Both the position numbers and the translations under genes were made by a program. A DNA stretch of 6,759 nt, from positions 1 through 6,759 of the forward strand of contig JAPYWO010000066.1 of assembly GCA_028276305.1 (NCBI GenBank), read 5' to 3'. Shown one piece after another: positions 5,076-6,759 of this stretch (positions within the stretch are counted from its first letter, which is position 1; the number at the start of each line of letters is the position of its first letter). The DNA comes from Candidatus Thermokryptus sp. (GTDB lineage Bacteria; Bacteroidota; Ignavibacteria; Kryptoniales; Kryptoniaceae). The notes beneath the pieces are model-generated. The model did no database searches and was not told where the DNA came from. It saw nothing but the letters and a program-made list of their open reading frames with translations.

Positions 5076-5837
5076 ATGCCTTTTCAATGCCAACGCTGTA
5101 AAAGAATTCAACCAAACTTCACAACAAGATGTCTCTTCTGTGCTGGATTCTTAACACTTGAAAAAGTAAAAGACCCGCTTTTAATCCTCTCACTTGACGA
5201 AATTGAAACACCCGAACTCAAATTCTTCAAAACACCAATTGACGAAAACCTTTCCTCTGGACTACCCGAAAAAACCATAACCGTAATCGCTGGACTCCCT
5301 GGCGCTGGAAAATCAACCCTTGCACTACAAATCGCAAACGAAATCCTAAAACGAGAAGAAATAAAAATCCTCTACATCTCTTCAGAAGAACCCCCAGAAC
5401 TAATCAAACAAAGAGCACAAAGAGTAACCCCTGAACTAATCTACAACGACGACTTCAAGATCCTCTGTGAAACGCTCACGGAAAAAATAAAAGACGGAAT
5501 CACATCCTTTCTTGAAACAAACCCCGAATCTATGATTATACTTGATTCAATAAACGCTGTCAGATCAGGTAGCTCACTTTCTCCACCTGGAAGCCCCTCA
5601 AACATAACCAAAACCCTCAATATGCTCCACCACCTAAGGCTTAAAAACGAATTCACAATCACTCAAATAATCATCGCTCACGCAAACAAACAAAGAACCG
5701 TCGCCGGACCTCTCACACTTCAACACATGGTTGACATCGTCCTCTTCTTTGACATTGAAAAAGACGGAAAAAGAACAATCACAACACTTAAAAACAGATT
5801 CGGTCCCGCAGGTATAAAAACGACATTTAACTTTTAA
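5076..5837 (+). CDS. Minimal RadA/Sms-like ATPase lacking the Lon-like domain
   Basis: The 253-residue protein follows the RadA plan: an N-terminal zinc finger (C5-x-x-C8, C19-x-x-C22), then a RecA-type ATPase core with Walker A GLPGAGKST (73-81), ISSEEPPELIKQRAQR (101-116; RadA has SGEES...LRAxR), and Walker B MIILDS (153-158, D157). AHANKQRTVAGPLTLQHMVD (201-220) matches RadA's GHVTKEG..AGP..LEHMVD, and the RadA-specific KNRFG lies at 239-243. RadA uses ATP to extend branched DNA intermediates in recombination and repair. Full-length RadA is about 450 residues; this one stops 10 residues after KNRFG, with no Lon-protease-like domain. Since the stop directly follows a complete core, it looks like a genuine short form and not a broken gene. 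It is probably an accessory paralogue, as found on mobile elements. No clear Shine-Dalgarno precedes the ATG. Confidence 0.82.
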   Translation: MPFQCQRCKRIQPNFTTRCLFCAGFLTLEKVKDPLLILSLDEIETPELKFFKTPIDENLSSGLPEKTITVIAGLPGAGKSTLALQIANEILKREEIKILYISSEEPPELIKQRAQRVTPELIYNDDFKILCETLTEKIKDGITSFLETNPESMIILDSINAVRSGSSLSPPGSPSNITKTLNMLHHLRLKNEFTITQIIIAHANKQRTVAGPLTLQHMVDIVLFFDIEKDGKRTITTLKNRFGPAGIKTTFNF

Positions 5838-5880
5838 TTTTTTCTTTACTTTTTTATATTTTTGTAAAGAAAATTAAAAA
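5832..5880. promoter_or_regulatory. AT-rich inverted repeat between mini-RadA and the toxin-antitoxin pair
   Basis: TTTTAATTTTTTCTTTAC (5832-5849) mirrors GTAAAGAAAATTAAAA (5864-5879) with two extra T bases in the left arm, around a T-rich loop that contains TTTATATTTTT. It overlaps the stop of the upstream gene and ends 9-10 bases before the antitoxin ATG. It could act as a terminator for the gene upstream, and also as the self-control operator of the antitoxin, since VapB proteins commonly bind inverted repeats at their own promoters. Confidence 0.5.
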
Positions 5881-5889
5881 ATACCCGCT

Positions 5890-6120
5890 ATGAAAAGGAC
5901 TAAATCAGTCAAGGTTTCAAGGAAATATCAAATAACGATCCCGAAGAATATAAGGGAGATCGCAGGAATTGACAAAATGGACAGGGTTTATTTTGAGGTT
6001 GAGGAAGACGGCAAAATTGTGCTCAAAGTCCTTAAAAAATCATGGACTGACACATACGCTGGCATATCAAAAGGGGTTTTCTCGGTTGACTTCATAAAAA
6101 AGGAAAGGTCTAATTGGTGA
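5890..6120 (+). CDS. vapB: AbrB/MazE-fold antitoxin, VapB-like
   Basis: This 76-residue protein opens MKRTKSVKVSRKYQITIPKNIREIAGI, the SpoVT-AbrB swapped-hairpin DNA-binding domain (pattern: S-x-KyQItIPkxiRe.aGi), continuing through DRVYFEVEEDGKIVLKVLKK to about residue 50. The last 25 residues (SWTDTYAGISKGVFSVDFIKKERSNW) would be the toxin-binding tail, which in VapB antitoxins wraps around and blocks the PIN-domain toxin. Its stop overlaps the toxin start (GTGA at 6117-6120), the normal antitoxin-first order with coupled translation. It probably represses its own promoter through the inverted repeat just upstream. Codons here end in T or A more often than in the neighbouring mini-RadA, hinting at separate origin. 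The gene symbol is given by family and context. Confidence 0.88.
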   Translation: MKRTKSVKVSRKYQITIPKNIREIAGIDKMDRVYFEVEEDGKIVLKVLKKSWTDTYAGISKGVFSVDFIKKERSNW

Positions 6121-6554
6121 TAAAATACAAACTCAGAAAGGGTGCGAAGATTTGTCTTGACACGATGATTTTCATCTACTTCTTTGAAGAGGATGAAAAT
6201 TACTTTGATTGCGTTTACGAAATTTTTAAGATGATAGAAGAAGGGAAACTAAAGGCGTGTACCTCCGTTGTCTCATTTCTTGAGATAATGGTTGGCGTTT
6301 ATAAATCTGGCGAAGATGAAAGCAAATACATAAAAGCACTTCAAACATTGCCAAATTTTGAAATAATTGACTTAAACCAGGAAATATCAATTATATCCGC
6401 AAAGATAAGGGCTAAATACAAATTCAAAGTCCCCGATTCAATTTTATTAGCAACATCCATAACCTCAAATTGTGATGTCTTTTTAACAAATGATGAAGAG
6501 CTAAAAAAGTTCAAGGGTGAAGTTAAAGTTTTAACTTTATCCGATCTTTGCTGA
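6117..6554 (+). CDS. vapC: PIN-domain ribonuclease toxin, VapC-like
   Basis: The protein of about 145 residues is a PIN-domain toxin, a metal-dependent RNase that typically cuts tRNA or rRNA and stops growth when its antitoxin is lost. All four expected acidic residues are seen (numbered from the GTG at 6117): D15 in CLDTMIFIYFF, E56 in SFLEIMVG, D107 in KVPDSILLATS, and D126 in FLTNDEEL. The layout and length are standard, so it should be active. The start is not certain: GTG at 6117 overlaps the antitoxin stop as GTGA and has AGGAAAGG 8-9 bases upstream; a TTG at 6114 would add one residue. The target RNA cannot be read from the sequence. Cognate VapB immediately precedes it. Codon choice matches the antitoxin and differs from the genes to the left. 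Confidence 0.92.
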   Translation: MIKYKLRKGAKICLDTMIFIYFFEEDENYFDCVYEIFKMIEEGKLKACTSVVSFLEIMVGVYKSGEDESKYIKALQTLPNFEIIDLNQEISIISAKIRAKYKFKVPDSILLATSITSNCDVFLTNDEELKKFKGEVKVLTLSDLC

Positions 6555-6589
6555 ATCATTCCCCACCACCCGCCCCCAATTCCTGCGTC

Positions 6590-6716
6590 CGCTCCGCTTA
6601 TCAGTAAATCATCGCGGGCAAGCGGGCTCCATTAATCAATTAATCGCTGTTTAAGTCAATAAGTCGGTCGCCCGTTGCCCGCTCACATAATCAATAAATC
6701 ACAACAGACGCTCCGC
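6590..6716. repeat. Degenerate interspersed repeat with four TCARTAARTC-like motifs
   Basis: After the toxin gene no reading frame of note is seen. Four related 10-mers occur: TCAGTAAATC (6601), TCAATTAATC (6636), TCAATAAGTC (6656) and TCAATAAATC (6691). Their starts are spaced 35, 20 and 35 bases, so the region reads as two 55-base units (6601-6655 and 6656-6710). Each unit has a G+C-rich block after its first motif: GCGGGCAAGCGGGC (6614-6627) and GCCCGTTGCCCGC (6670-6682). These blocks form an imperfect inverted pair. CGCTCCGC occurs at both ends (6590-6597, 6709-6716). No T-run terminator was found. Confidence 0.55.
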
Positions 6717-6759
6717 GGACACATCTGCCCGCCTTGAAAAGTAATATACTCATCCGCAA

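Noticed and set aside
5076..5837. KaiC-like or DnaB-like ATPase.
   Set aside because: The N-terminal four-cysteine finger, the AHANKQRTVAGP..LQHMVD block and the KNRFG motif are specific to RadA/Sms.
6590..6759. CRISPR array at the right edge.
   Set aside because: The repeats are only about 10 bases, imperfect and unevenly spaced (35, 20, 35), with related rather than unique sequence between them. No cas gene is present.

Overview
This 6.8 kb window comes from an A+T-rich bacterial genome. All supported genes lie on the + strand. The clearest lineage hint is the gene fragment at the left edge, whose end looks like the C-terminal sorting domain of a type IX secretion substrate. That points to the Bacteroidetes/Chlorobi/Ignavibacteria (FCB) assemblage. 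The Lys/Glu/Ile-rich proteins and an archaeal-style Hjc-like nuclease would fit a thermophilic, Kryptonia-like member, but that narrower placement is inference only.

Region 1 (1-285) is the end of a probable secreted protein. Region 2 (337-3985) is a compact four-gene run: RNase HII (rnhB), a short Hjc-like PD-(D/E)XK nuclease, a large membrane protein, and a membrane-anchored AAA/STAND-type ATPase. The large membrane protein appears to fuse a YdjM-type hydrolase domain to an HlyD-like adaptor. It overlaps the ATPase gene by 11 bases, so the two are probably made together and may work as a membrane complex. The nuclease gene sits between two copies of a 17-base direct repeat.

Region 3 (about 4000-5075) holds two diverged copies of one unit: a sigma70-like promoter (TTGACA, 17 bases, TAAATT), 34-39 unlike bases, then a terminator hairpin with identical 8-base arms. 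Each could make an RNA of about 60 nt or act as an attenuated leader. Between the copies lie two small cysteine-rich (CxxC) proteins of unknown function. Region 4 (5076-5837) encodes a minimal RadA/Sms-like ATPase with the zinc finger and the KNRFG motif but no Lon-like C-terminal domain.

Region 5 (5890-6554) is a VapBC toxin-antitoxin pair behind an A+T-rich inverted repeat. It uses more T-ending codons than the C-ending style of the neighbouring genes. Region 6 (6555-6759) has no recognisable gene and carries a degenerate interspersed repeat built on TCARTAARTC motifs and G+C-rich blocks.

Together the nucleases, the mini-RadA, the membrane ATPase, the toxin-antitoxin module and the repeats look like an accessory region behind a conserved rnhB gene. 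I see no integrase, transposase, CRISPR array, tRNA or rRNA.
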